5,732 bases of DNA from Bacillota bacterium (lineage in GTDB: Bacteria; Bacillota; Clostridia; Christensenellales; Pumilibacteraceae), in assembly GCA_009780875.1 (NCBI GenBank), contig WQZE01000075.1, forward strand, positions 1 through 5,732, in the 5' to 3' direction. This document shows positions 1 through 5,600 of this stretch, in pieces. The position numbers and the translations under genes are program-made. How positions within the stretch are numbered: position 1 is the stretch's first letter; every line of letters starts with the position of its first letter. The notes under the pieces are model-generated. The model was not told the origin of the DNA. It ran no database searches and worked only from the letters and a program-made list of their open reading frames with translations.

Positions 1-180
1 GGCTCTAATTTGGGCAACCCCTTTGGTCAACACGGTCACAATGGGCATCGTATTGTGCATAACACCCATACTGCCATACATTGACTTGACAATCAAAGAC
101 TCCGCCTTGTCGTCATAAAAAATACGACTCGGTGTGTGTATTTGCAAAGCAAACTCTTTTTTTGGTTCTTTGTTCGCCAT
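1..180 (-). CDS. atpC: ATP synthase F1 subunit epsilon, N-terminal part (cut by window edge)
   Basis: I translated this 60-codon stretch directly. It begins MANKEPKKEFALQIHTPSRI and runs open to the window edge, so the C-terminal part is missing. The fragment matches the N-terminal beta-sandwich of epsilon: a strand ending in TPSRIFYDD, then ESLIVKSMYGSMGVMHNTMP, which corresponds to the family pattern of Gly-x-(L/M)-Gly-(I/V) followed by a His and a Pro, then a strand ending in KGVAQIRA. Epsilon sits on gamma and the c-ring in the central stalk, couples rotation, and in many bacteria limits ATP hydrolysis through its C-terminal helices, which are not visible here. The ATG is preceded by AGGAG at six bases. 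It starts 16 bases after the atpD stop, the usual last gene of the operon. Identification rests on motif and position; both agree. Confidence 0.95.
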   Translation of the reverse strand, partial: MANKEPKKEFALQIHTPSRIFYDDKAESLIVKSMYGSMGVMHNTMPIVTVLTKGVAQIRA

Positions 181-186
181 TGTGTA

Positions 187-191
187 CTCCT
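187..191 (-). promoter_or_regulatory. Ribosome binding site of atpC
   Basis: AGGAG on the minus strand lies six bases before the atpC ATG, inside the 16-base gap after atpD. It shares the string TTAGGAGT with the site before atpF. Confidence 0.8.
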
Positions 192-196
192 AATCC

Positions 197-1621
197 TTAG
201 CCCTTGCCCTTTTGTTTTGCCTCATCCAAGTCACCCACCATATAAAAAGAGGACTCACTCAGACTATCAACCTCCCCAGACAAAATGCTTTTGAAGCACT
301 CTACCGTGGTTTTGACCGGCACAAATCTCCCCTCCATACCTGTGAAGATCGTAGCAACAGACAAAGGTTGACTAAAAAATCTTTGCATTTTTCTTGCACG
401 CAAGACAATGTGCTTGTCTTCCTCAGACAATTCGTCCATACCCAAAATAGCAATAATATCTTGCAACTCTTTGTATCTTTGCAAACTCTCTTGCACTTTT
501 CTTGCAATGGTATAATGTTCTTGTCCCACAATGCGTGGCTCCAAAATACGAGAGGTAGAACTCAAAGGGTCCACCGCAGGATAGATACCTTGCTCAACGA
601 CTTTCCGTGACAATACCGTAGTACCGTCCAAGTGACTAAAAATAGAAGCCGGTGCAGGGTCTGTGACATCATCCGCCGGGACATAAATCGCCTGGATAGA
701 AGTGATAGAACCATTTTTGGTGGTGGTGATACGCTCTTGCAAATTTCCAATCTCAGTTGCCAAAGTGGGTTGATATCCCACAGCACTTGGCATACGCCCA
801 AGCAAAGCCGACACCTCACTACCTGCTTGTATAAACCTATAAATGTTGTCAATAAACAACAAGACATCTTGATTGTTGACATCCCTAAAATATTCAGCCA
901 ATGTCAAACCTGTGAGTGCAACTCTCATACGAGCACCTGGTGGTTCATTCATTTGACCAAACACAAGAGCGGTCTTGTCAATAACCCCACTCTCGGTCAT
1001 ATCCGCAATCATCTCACAGCCTTCACGGCTACGCTCTCCGACACCGGTAAAAATACTGTATCCACCGTGCACGCTGGCAATGTTGTGAATGAGTTCCATT
1101 ATCAAGACCGTTTTGCCGACGCCGGCTCCACCAAACAAGCCGATTTTTCCGCCCTTGGCATAGGGTGCCAACAAATCAATTACCTTGATTCCTGTCTCCA
1201 AAACCGTGGTTGTATAGGCTTGCTCATAAAATTGTGGTGCTTTCCTGTGGATGGACCACTGTGTACCCGTTTCAATTTTTCCTTTGTTGTCAACCGGCTC
1301 CCCAAGGCAATCCATTACACGCCCCAACACGCCCTCTCCCACAGGTACTTTGACAGGGTCACCACTCGCATACACAATCATATCACGCCCGACACCCTCG
1401 GTTGCTTGCAACGCAATACACCGTGCAACTCCATTGCGAATATGCGACAAAACCTCCAAAGAAATGTACCTTTTTTCGTCCACTTCTATGACCAGTTTTT
1501 CAAATATCTTTGGCATATAAGTGCCATCAAACAACACATCCACCACCGGTCCTGTCACCGCCAAAACCCGCCCCTTGTTGGCGTATTGTTTCATTGTAAT
1601 ATCTTGCATTTTTGTTGGCAT
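197..1621 (-). CDS. atpD: ATP synthase F1 subunit beta, catalytic (474 aa)
   Basis: Beta carries the three catalytic sites of the F1 head and makes ATP from ADP and phosphate. Seen in the sequence, numbering from the chosen start: beta-barrel domain at about 15-90; P-loop GGAGVGKT at 164-171; GVGERSREG at 193-201, whose Glu196 corresponds to the general-base Glu181 of E. coli; Walker B strand LLFID at 254-258; the adenine-stacking Tyr347 in GIYPAVDPL; and the DELSEED torque loop at 396-402. Length is normal for the family. The frame extends eight codons further upstream to an ATG at 1645, but the ATG at 1621 follows GGAGG at the same spacing as in atpE and gives a family-typical N-terminus, so I prefer it. 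It lies 34 bases after an extra small membrane-protein gene, where atpG would normally be the direct neighbour. No key residue is missing. Confidence 0.98.
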   Translation of the reverse strand: MPTKMQDITMKQYANKGRVLAVTGPVVDVLFDGTYMPKIFEKLVIEVDEKRYISLEVLSHIRNGVARCIALQATEGVGRDMIVYASGDPVKVPVGEGVLGRVMDCLGEPVDNKGKIETGTQWSIHRKAPQFYEQAYTTTVLETGIKVIDLLAPYAKGGKIGLFGGAGVGKTVLIMELIHNIASVHGGYSIFTGVGERSREGCEMIADMTESGVIDKTALVFGQMNEPPGARMRVALTGLTLAEYFRDVNNQDVLLFIDNIYRFIQAGSEVSALLGRMPSAVGYQPTLATEIGNLQERITTTKNGSITSIQAIYVPADDVTDPAPASIFSHLDGTTVLSRKVVEQGIYPAVDPLSSTSRILEPRIVGQEHYTIARKVQESLQRYKELQDIIAILGMDELSEEDKHIVLRARKMQRFFSQPLSVATIFTGMEGRFVPVKTTVECFKSILSGEVDSLSESSFYMVGDLDEAKQKGKG

Positions 1622-1625
1622 ATTT

Positions 1626-1630
1626 CCTCC
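1626..1630 (-). promoter_or_regulatory. Ribosome binding site that sets the atpD start
   Basis: GGAGG on the minus strand, four bases before the ATG at 1621. Thirteen bases, TGGAGGAAATATG, are identical at the atpE start, which supports this codon over the upstream in-frame ATG at 1645. Confidence 0.75.
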
Positions 1631-1655
1631 ACCAAAACATCTCATTTTGGTAAAC

Positions 1656-1856
1656 TTAATTTTCTTTAATAGTCTCTTTTCTTATTTTGAAAAACCGTAA
1701 AATAATCCCAAAGAGTGAAACAACACAAGCACAAACTCCCACAAAAACTCCAAAAAATCTGCCGCTATACAATCCTATGGTCAAAAAGCCGAGACCCATC
1801 AAAAACAAAAAGGCTTGCACGCAAATTTCTATGGTTAGTTTTTTTCGTTCTGTCAT
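1656..1856 (-). CDS. Small two-helix membrane protein of unknown function, between atpG and atpD (66 aa)
   Basis: I do not recognise this protein. It starts MTERKKLTIEI and has two strongly hydrophobic stretches, about residues 9-30 and 34-56, joined by a very short turn around Tyr30-Ser-Gly-Arg33. Both ends are basic (ERKK at the start, KIRKE near the end), which by the positive-inside rule predicts a hairpin with both termini in the cytoplasm. It has two Cys in helix 2 (CAC, 42-44) and one in helix 1. The gene starts 39 bases after the atpG stop and ends 34 bases before the atpD start, on the operon strand, so it should be cotranscribed with them. The start has only a weak GAGAG about nine bases upstream. 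The size and hairpin topology recall AtpZ/AtpI-type accessory proteins, usually encoded at the front of atp operons, but I see no motif that proves kinship. A chance open frame remains possible, though a 250-base gap would be unusual here. Confidence 0.6.
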   Translation of the reverse strand: MTERKKLTIEICVQAFLFLMGLGFLTIGLYSGRFFGVFVGVCACVVSLFGIILRFFKIRKETIKEN

Positions 1857-1895
1857 TTTTGCACACTCTCAAAGACGCACCTACACGCCACTTGC

Positions 1896-2786
1896 CTAAT
1901 TCTTTGTGACAATATTGCTTGCAGTAATGATTTCTAGGATTTCGTTTGTGACCGTTGCTTGTCTCTCTCGGTTATATTCAAGATTGAGTTTGTCCAAAAT
2001 ATCTTGGGCATTGTTGGTAGCATTGGACATTGCACTCCGTCTGCAACTGTGCTCAGCAGCATTGCTTTGCACCATTGCACCATACACAACTCCTTGCAAA
2101 TATTGTTTGACCAAAATGCTCAATACACTTTCTGGGCTGGGGTCATATTCAAGTTCTCTAAAATAGTCCTCTTGGGCGGCAGTTATCTTTTGGTTTTTGT
2201 CAATAATTTTTTCTTGTTGCAGTGGCAACAATTGCAATACATCTGGCTTGGTCACACCGTGGCTATCAATCACAGTATAAACCGTATACACCTCATCAAT
2301 CAAACTCAAATCGTACAACGCCAAAATGTTTTCAACCACTTTTTGTGCATCTCGCTGCATTGATTTGGTGGAAATATGCATATACTCCACATCAGGTACT
2401 TTGCCCAATTTTTCAAAAAAAGTTGTTGCTATATGCCCTACCGTAAAAATCGTGGTTTTTTCTTTGTCAAACTTTTCATATTCTTGTTTTGCCACTTCCA
2501 ACACATTGTGATTATACGACCCACAAAGTCCTTTATCGGACGCAATCACTACAAAAAGTGCCCGCCCAGACTTTCTATTTTTGAAATACTCATTGTCAAT
2601 ATTGCCAGTATGATAGGCAATATCTCTCATAGTTTCTCGGATTTTGCTAAAAAACTCTGCATTGGACTTGAAAACTTGCATCGCCTTTCTCATCTTGGCA
2701 ATGCTTACGGTTTCCATCGCTTTGGTGATTTGCCGAGTATCCGACACACCTTTCATTCGGTATTTAATATCTGCTAAATTTCCCAC
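1896..2786 (-). CDS. atpG: ATP synthase F1 subunit gamma (296 aa, GTG start)
   Basis: Gamma is the rotating shaft: its two terminal helices form a coiled coil inside the alpha3-beta3 head and its middle domain sits on the c-ring. Seen here: the N-terminal helix with TRQITKAMETVSIAKMRKA (17-35), the conserved SDKGLCGSYNHNV (83-95), a Rossmann-like middle domain with TVGHIA, and the C-terminal helix with NATNNAQDILDKLNLEYNRERQATVTNEI (255-283), all typical. Length is normal. The start codon is GTG; a TAG lies two codons upstream in frame and the N-terminus GNLADIKYRMKGV fits the family, so this start is nearly forced (only ATT intervenes). No convincing ribosome binding site precedes it; the 65-base spacer after atpA holds a motif also found before atpA. 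The gene ends in TAG. Confidence 0.97.
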   Translation of the reverse strand: MGNLADIKYRMKGVSDTRQITKAMETVSIAKMRKAMQVFKSNAEFFSKIRETMRDIAYHTGNIDNEYFKNRKSGRALFVVIASDKGLCGSYNHNVLEVAKQEYEKFDKEKTTIFTVGHIATTFFEKLGKVPDVEYMHISTKSMQRDAQKVVENILALYDLSLIDEVYTVYTVIDSHGVTKPDVLQLLPLQQEKIIDKNQKITAAQEDYFRELEYDPSPESVLSILVKQYLQGVVYGAMVQSNAAEHSCRRSAMSNATNNAQDILDKLNLEYNRERQATVTNEILEIITASNIVTKN

Positions 2787-2806
2787 AATCTATTTTGTGA
2801 CCTTGC

Positions 2807-2827
2807 TTGCAAAAGTGCCACCCTTTT
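2807..2827 (-). repeat. Leader motif, copy 2 (before atpG)
   Basis: On the minus strand this reads AAAAGGGTG, four bases, then TTTTGCAA. The same two blocks (17 identical bases) separated by two bases lie before atpA. It ends 20 bases upstream of the atpG GTG. The AAAAGGGTG part resembles a ribosome binding site but is about 32 bases from the start codon, too far to act directly on it. Function unknown. Confidence 0.45.
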
Positions 2828-2851
2828 CGTAGTTTACTTGTTTTTGGAAAA

Positions 2852-4378
2852 TTATTTGACTTTGTCAAAATAAAAATCTATGAACCGTGTAGTAGCCGCC
2901 TCAATTTCTTGTGAAGTCTCAAAATCAAGGTTTCCATTCTCTCTAATTTTTTTGCAAATTTGAGGGAAGTTGGTATCAACATACTCCAAAAACCCTACTT
3001 TGAAAGCAGAAAGTTTTTTGACCGATATGTTTTTGAGCAACTCTTTCATTGTGATATACAAAATGATGACTTGTTTTTCTACATCCATTGGGCTGCTGAC
3101 GGGCTGTTTGAGCATTTCTGTTGTACGCTCACCTTGGGCAAGCATTGATTTTGTTTGTGCATCCAAGTCCGTACCAAACTGAGCAAAAATAGCCAGTTCT
3201 CTATATTGCGACAAATCAAGTCTTAGTTTTCCACTCACGGTACGCATTGCTTTGATTTGTGCACTGCTTCCTACACGACTCACCGAAAGCCCGACATTGA
3301 CAGCAGGCCTCACACCTGCATTGAAAAGTTCGGTTTCCAAAAAGATCTGTCCATCCGTGATAGAAATAACATTGGTGGGCACATACGCCGAGATGGCACC
3401 CGCTTGTGTCTCTACAATCGGCAAGGCGGTCATAGAACCACCACCGTGAAACTCAGAAAGTTTGGCGGCTCTTTCCAACAAGCGAGAATGGATATAAAAG
3501 ATATCACCAGGGTACGCCTCACGCCCAGGAGGTCTTTTGAGCAACAAACTCATAGACCGATAAGCGACAGCGTGTTTTGACAAATCATCATAGACAATCA
3601 AAACATCCTTGCCCTGATACATAAATTCCTCAGCCATTGCACAGCCACTGTACGGAGCAATATATTGGATAGGTGCTGAGTCTCTTGCCGTGCTACACAC
3701 AATGATGGTGTATTCCATAGCACCGTTTTCTGACAAAAGGTGCACCAACGAACTGATACTGGATGCCTTTTGACCAATGGCAACATAGACACAAATGACC
3801 CCTTTGCCTTTTTGGTTGAGGATAGTATCAATCGCCACACTTGTTTTGCCCGTTTGCCTATCACCAATGATAAGTTCCCGCTGACCCTTGCCAATGGGTA
3901 TCATACTGTCAATGCAAATGATACCCGTTTGCAAAGGCTCATTGACTTTGCCTCTATCCATAATGACAGGTGCAGGGGTTTCAATGGGGCGTCGTTTGCC
4001 ACTCGTCTTGATGGGTGCAAGTCCATCAATTGCATTGCCCAAGGGGTCTACCACTCTACCCAAAAGTTCGGGTCCTACGGGCACCGTGACAATGTCACCC
4101 GTTGCACTCACCAAACCACCCGTTGCCACCTTATCCTCATCATCAAGAACAATCGCACCTATTTCGTGTTCTTCAAGATTGAGTGCAATCGCCCTTATGC
4201 TTCCGTTTATCTCCAAAAGTTCGCCGTACTTGCAGTGTTTGAGTCCGGTTATCTTCACGACCCCATCACCACTAAACACGATACGCCCAAGTTCGGTTTG
4301 TTCATTCTTTTTTTTGTAATTTTGAAGTTGTGTTTCAAAACCTTTTACAATTTGTTTTGTATCCATCGTGTCCACCAT
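2852..4378 (-). CDS. atpA: ATP synthase F1 subunit alpha (508 aa)
   Basis: Alpha alternates with beta in the F1 head, holds the non-catalytic nucleotide sites and supplies the arginine finger to the catalytic site. Seen, numbering from the ATG at 4378: an N-terminal helix region with FETQLQNY (14-21), which in other species is where delta docks; a beta-barrel domain at about 25-95; P-loop GDRQTGKT at 172-179; Walker B-type strand VLIVYDD near 260; PGREAYPGD (284-292); and GLSVSRVGSSAQ with the arginine finger at 368. Length is normal. The start is uncertain: GTG at 4381, ATG at 4378 and ATG at 4366 are all in frame and none has a good ribosome binding site. I chose 4378 because a short open frame upstream stops in a TGATG overlap with it; 4366 would also give a family-like N-terminus. 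It follows a 106-base spacer after atpH. Confidence 0.97.
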   Translation of the reverse strand: MVDTMDTKQIVKGFETQLQNYKKKNEQTELGRIVFSGDGVVKITGLKHCKYGELLEINGSIRAIALNLEEHEIGAIVLDDEDKVATGGLVSATGDIVTVPVGPELLGRVVDPLGNAIDGLAPIKTSGKRRPIETPAPVIMDRGKVNEPLQTGIICIDSMIPIGKGQRELIIGDRQTGKTSVAIDTILNQKGKGVICVYVAIGQKASSISSLVHLLSENGAMEYTIIVCSTARDSAPIQYIAPYSGCAMAEEFMYQGKDVLIVYDDLSKHAVAYRSMSLLLKRPPGREAYPGDIFYIHSRLLERAAKLSEFHGGGSMTALPIVETQAGAISAYVPTNVISITDGQIFLETELFNAGVRPAVNVGLSVSRVGSSAQIKAMRTVSGKLRLDLSQYRELAIFAQFGTDLDAQTKSMLAQGERTTEMLKQPVSSPMDVEKQVIILYITMKELLKNISVKKLSAFKVGFLEYVDTNFPQICKKIRENGNLDFETSQEIEAATTRFIDFYFDKVK

Positions 4379-4446
4379 CACGGTCTATTGTCAAAATTGT
4401 TGTTGTGTACGCCAAAAGAGTGACCACATACACAGTGAGACCCCAT
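4378..4446 (-). CDS. Possible 22-codon leader peptide overlapping the atpA start
   Basis: An ATG at 4446 opens a 22-codon frame (starting MGSHCVCGHSF) whose TGA shares its A with the ATG of atpA, giving TGATG, a layout used for translational coupling. It has no ribosome binding site at ideal spacing; AAAAGGGTGAT lies about 13 bases upstream. A frame this short can arise by chance, so this is only a candidate. A second start, ATG at 4453 in another frame, competes with it. Confidence 0.18.
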   Translation of the reverse strand: MGSHCVCGHSFGVHNNNFDNRP

Positions 4447-4453
4447 TGTGCAT
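4391..4453 (-). CDS. Possible 20-codon leader peptide between atpH and atpA
   Basis: An ATG at 4453 opens a 20-codon frame ending in TGA at 4391. Translated it is MHNGVSLCMWSLFWRTQQQF. It is preceded at about seven bases by AAAAGGGTGAT, which resembles a full ribosome binding site better than anything before atpA itself. It ends 12 bases before the atpA ATG at 4378. It overlaps the other candidate leader frame (start 4446), so at most one is likely to matter, and neither may be real. Confidence 0.2.
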   Translation of the reverse strand: MHNGVSLCMWSLFWRTQQQF

Positions 4454-4471
4454 TGCAAAAATCACCCTTTT
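4453..4471 (-). repeat. Leader motif, copy 1 (before atpA)
   Basis: On the minus strand this reads AAAAGGGTG, two bases, then TTTTGCAA. The same blocks with a four-base spacer occur before atpG. It lies about 75 bases before the atpA start and about 15 bases after the atpH stop. It may serve as a ribosome binding site for a short leader frame or as part of an RNA element; nothing visible decides between these. Confidence 0.45.
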
Positions 4472-4484
4472 TTTGGGAAAAGAA

Positions 4485-4751
4485 TCAATTTGTGTCCAAT
4501 GATTTGCGAATTTTGATAAGTTGACTTTTGAGTGTGCCATCATAGTATTTGTCACCATCAACAATCAAAATACCGCCCAAAATACTATTGTCAACCTCGT
4601 ATTCAAACGCAAGTTGCTTGTCATTGGGGTGTTTTTTTTGCAAAAAAGATTCAATTTTTTTTGCACTATCCTCCTCAATATGGGAAGATGCAATGATTCT
4701 TATGTGCGTTTTCTGTTCCGCTTTTATTTTGTCTGTTATTTTTTCAGCCAT
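4485..4751 (-). CDS. atpH: ATP synthase F1 subunit delta, C-terminal domain only (88 aa)
   Basis: Delta normally has about 175-180 residues: an N-terminal helical bundle that binds the N-termini of alpha at the top of the head, and a C-terminal domain that binds the b subunits. Here only the second part exists. Residues 15-40 (THIRIIASSHIEEDSAKKIE and on) match the family segment that opens the C-terminal domain, and EVDNSILGGILIVDGDKYYDG (52-72) is the hallmark of the family C-terminus, with Asp54, Gly59-Gly60 and Asp71-Gly72. Only about 14 residues precede it. An in-frame TGA stands two codons upstream of the ATG, and just 34 bases separate it from an intact atpF, so there is no room for the missing domain and no fusion to b. 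The ribosome binding site is weak (GGA at nine bases). Family membership is clear; whether the short protein does the whole job is not. Confidence 0.9.
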   Translation of the reverse strand: MAEKITDKIKAEQKTHIRIIASSHIEEDSAKKIESFLQKKHPNDKQLAFEYEVDNSILGGILIVDGDKYYDGTLKSQLIKIRKSLDTN

Positions 4752-4773
4752 AATTCAAATCCAAAACTTTCAA

Positions 4774-4789
4774 ACAACCAATCGGTTAT
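4774..4789 (-). other. Small RNA hairpin at the atpF stop
   Basis: In the transcript AUAACC and GGUUGU can pair (six pairs, one G-U) around a GAUU loop. It includes the atpF stop codon and sits 22 bases before atpH. It is weak and has no U-run after it, so it is not a terminator; a minor structure between two cistrons at most. Confidence 0.25.
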
Positions 4790-5283
4790 TCTTTTTCCCA
4801 TTTTGTCAAGCACTCATCAATATATTTCTTGTTGTCCCGAGCACTGACCTCACGCTCTATGACTTTGCTAGAAATATCAATGACAAGGTCTACCGCCTTT
4901 TCTTTGAAGTCGTTCATTACCCTGGTCTTCTCCACCATACATTCTTTGTGTGCGTTGACCATCAAGACCTCAGATTTAAGCCTTGCATCCTCAATCAAAC
5001 TTGCCGCCTTGGCTTTGGCGGTGGTCTCAGACTCCAATGCCACTCGTGCTGCCTCTGCTTTGGTGTCTTCTAGCAATTTCTCATATTCAAGTTTGGTTTG
5101 CTCGGCCTCTTCTTTGAGCCTAGGAATAAGGTCACCCACCTCTTTGAGTTTGGCTTGCCTATCTTCCATAATTTTTTTGATTGGCTTGTATAAAGCCCAC
5201 CACAATACTACAATCAAAATGACAAGCGTAACAGCGTGAAATACCATTGATTGCCAAGTTAGTCCCAATGCTTCAAAATCCAT
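4786..5283 (-). CDS. atpF: ATP synthase Fo subunit b (165 aa)
   Basis: Subunit b forms the outer stalk as a dimer, joining subunit a in the membrane to delta on the F1 head. Seen: one N-terminal membrane helix at about 12-31 (SMVFHAVTLVILIVVLWWAL), followed by the family-typical YKPIKKIMEDRQAKL (32-46), then a long, highly charged, Ala-, Glu- and Lys-rich helix to the end, with no Pro after residue 54, as expected of the coiled coil. Length is normal. The C-terminus, which binds the C-terminal domain of delta, is complete and ends before a TAA, with no fusion to delta of the mycobacterial kind. The ATG at 5283 has AGGAG eight bases upstream. There is a single b gene here, so the stalk is probably a homodimer, unlike the b/b' pair of photosynthetic bacteria. 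Confidence 0.96.
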   Translation of the reverse strand: MDFEALGLTWQSMVFHAVTLVILIVVLWWALYKPIKKIMEDRQAKLKEVGDLIPRLKEEAEQTKLEYEKLLEDTKAEAARVALESETTAKAKAASLIEDARLKSEVLMVNAHKECMVEKTRVMNDFKEKAVDLVIDISSKVIEREVSARDNKKYIDECLTKWEKE

Positions 5284-5291
5284 TTTACAAA

Positions 5292-5296
5292 CTCCT
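5292..5296 (-). promoter_or_regulatory. Ribosome binding site of atpF
   Basis: AGGAG on the minus strand, eight bases before the atpF ATG and within the 41-base gap after atpE. Confidence 0.75.
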
Positions 5297-5324
5297 AAAA
5301 TTTGCTATGATTTGTCCCAAGTGA

Positions 5325-5591
5325 TTAGGCTTGGAAATTGCCAATCAGCATAATCGCAATAAATACACCGTAGATTGCCGTAGTCTCTGCAAAAGCAAGA
5401 CCTAGTAGCAAAATGGTTCTAATTTTACCAGTAGCCTCAGGTTGCCTTGCAACGGCCTCTACTGCCTTGCCAGTAGCAATGCCCATACCAATACCGGCAC
5501 CAAAACCAGTCAAAACAGCAATACCTGCACCAATCAATGCAAAGTCGCCAGTCGCAAGCAATGCCATAACCGTACTCATCAAATAATTCAT
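5325..5591 (-). CDS. atpE: ATP synthase Fo subunit c (88 aa)
   Basis: Subunit c forms the membrane rotor ring; each copy carries one ion on a membrane carboxylate. Seen: helix 1 at about 17-43 with the glycine pattern GFGAGIGMG (29-37), the cytoplasmic loop with the invariant ARQPEA (48-53), and helix 2 at about 57-83 with the ion-binding Glu69 in LAFAETTAIYGV. Length is normal, with about a dozen extra residues at the N-terminus. Aligned to the Na+ ring of Ilyobacter tartaricus, Glu69 equals Glu65, Thr70 replaces Ser66, Tyr74 equals Tyr70, but Met36 replaces the Na+-ligand Gln32. The coupling ion is therefore not settled by eye; loss of Gln leans toward protons. The ATG at 5591 follows GGAGG, and a hairpin precedes it directly, perhaps linked to the high expression this multi-copy subunit needs. 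Confidence 0.97.
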   Translation of the reverse strand: MNYLMSTVMALLATGDFALIGAGIAVLTGFGAGIGMGIATGKAVEAVARQPEATGKIRTILLLGLAFAETTAIYGVFIAIMLIGNFQA

Positions 5592-5595
5592 ATTT

Positions 5596-5600
5596 CCTCC
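5596..5600 (-). promoter_or_regulatory. Ribosome binding site of atpE
   Basis: GGAGG on the minus strand, four bases before the atpE ATG. The surrounding TGGAGGAAATATG is identical at atpD. Confidence 0.8.

Noticed and set aside
562..882. Minus-strand open frame of 106 codons inside atpD in another frame
   Set aside because: Overlaps fully with the well-conserved beta frame; no independent support. The same holds for 301-531 within atpD and 3598-3894 within atpA.
1622..1645. Upstream atpD start at 1645
   Set aside because: It would translate through the GGAGG site and add eight residues not expected in the family; the ATG at 1621 has the same ribosome binding context as atpE.
632..1669. Plus-strand open frame of 345 codons opposite atpD
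   Set aside because: It is antisense to a clear beta subunit, its translation is rich in His, Cys and Arg with no family resemblance, and it has no ribosome binding site. Codon bias of atpD opens this frame.
4389..4394. TTGACA (minus strand) before atpA as a -35 box of an internal promoter
   Set aside because: No acceptable -10 box at 16-18 bases, and that distance would put it inside the atpA coding region.
3740..4423. Plus-strand open frame of 227 codons opposite atpA
   Set aside because: Shadow of atpA; no recognisable protein features.
4463..4478. CCC-A7-GGG followed by a T-run as a terminator between atpH and atpA
   Set aside because: The stem has only three pairs and the T-run is short and not adjacent; a terminator in mid-operon is also unlikely.
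4752..4785. Frameshift hiding the N-terminal half of delta
   Set aside because: The 34 bases between atpF and atpH cannot hold about 90 codons, and atpF itself is a complete, normal b subunit up to its stop.
4549..5073. Plus-strand open frame of 174 codons opposite atpH and atpF
   Set aside because: Spans two real genes and their spacer on the other strand; low-complexity Phe/Cys-rich translation typical of a shadow.
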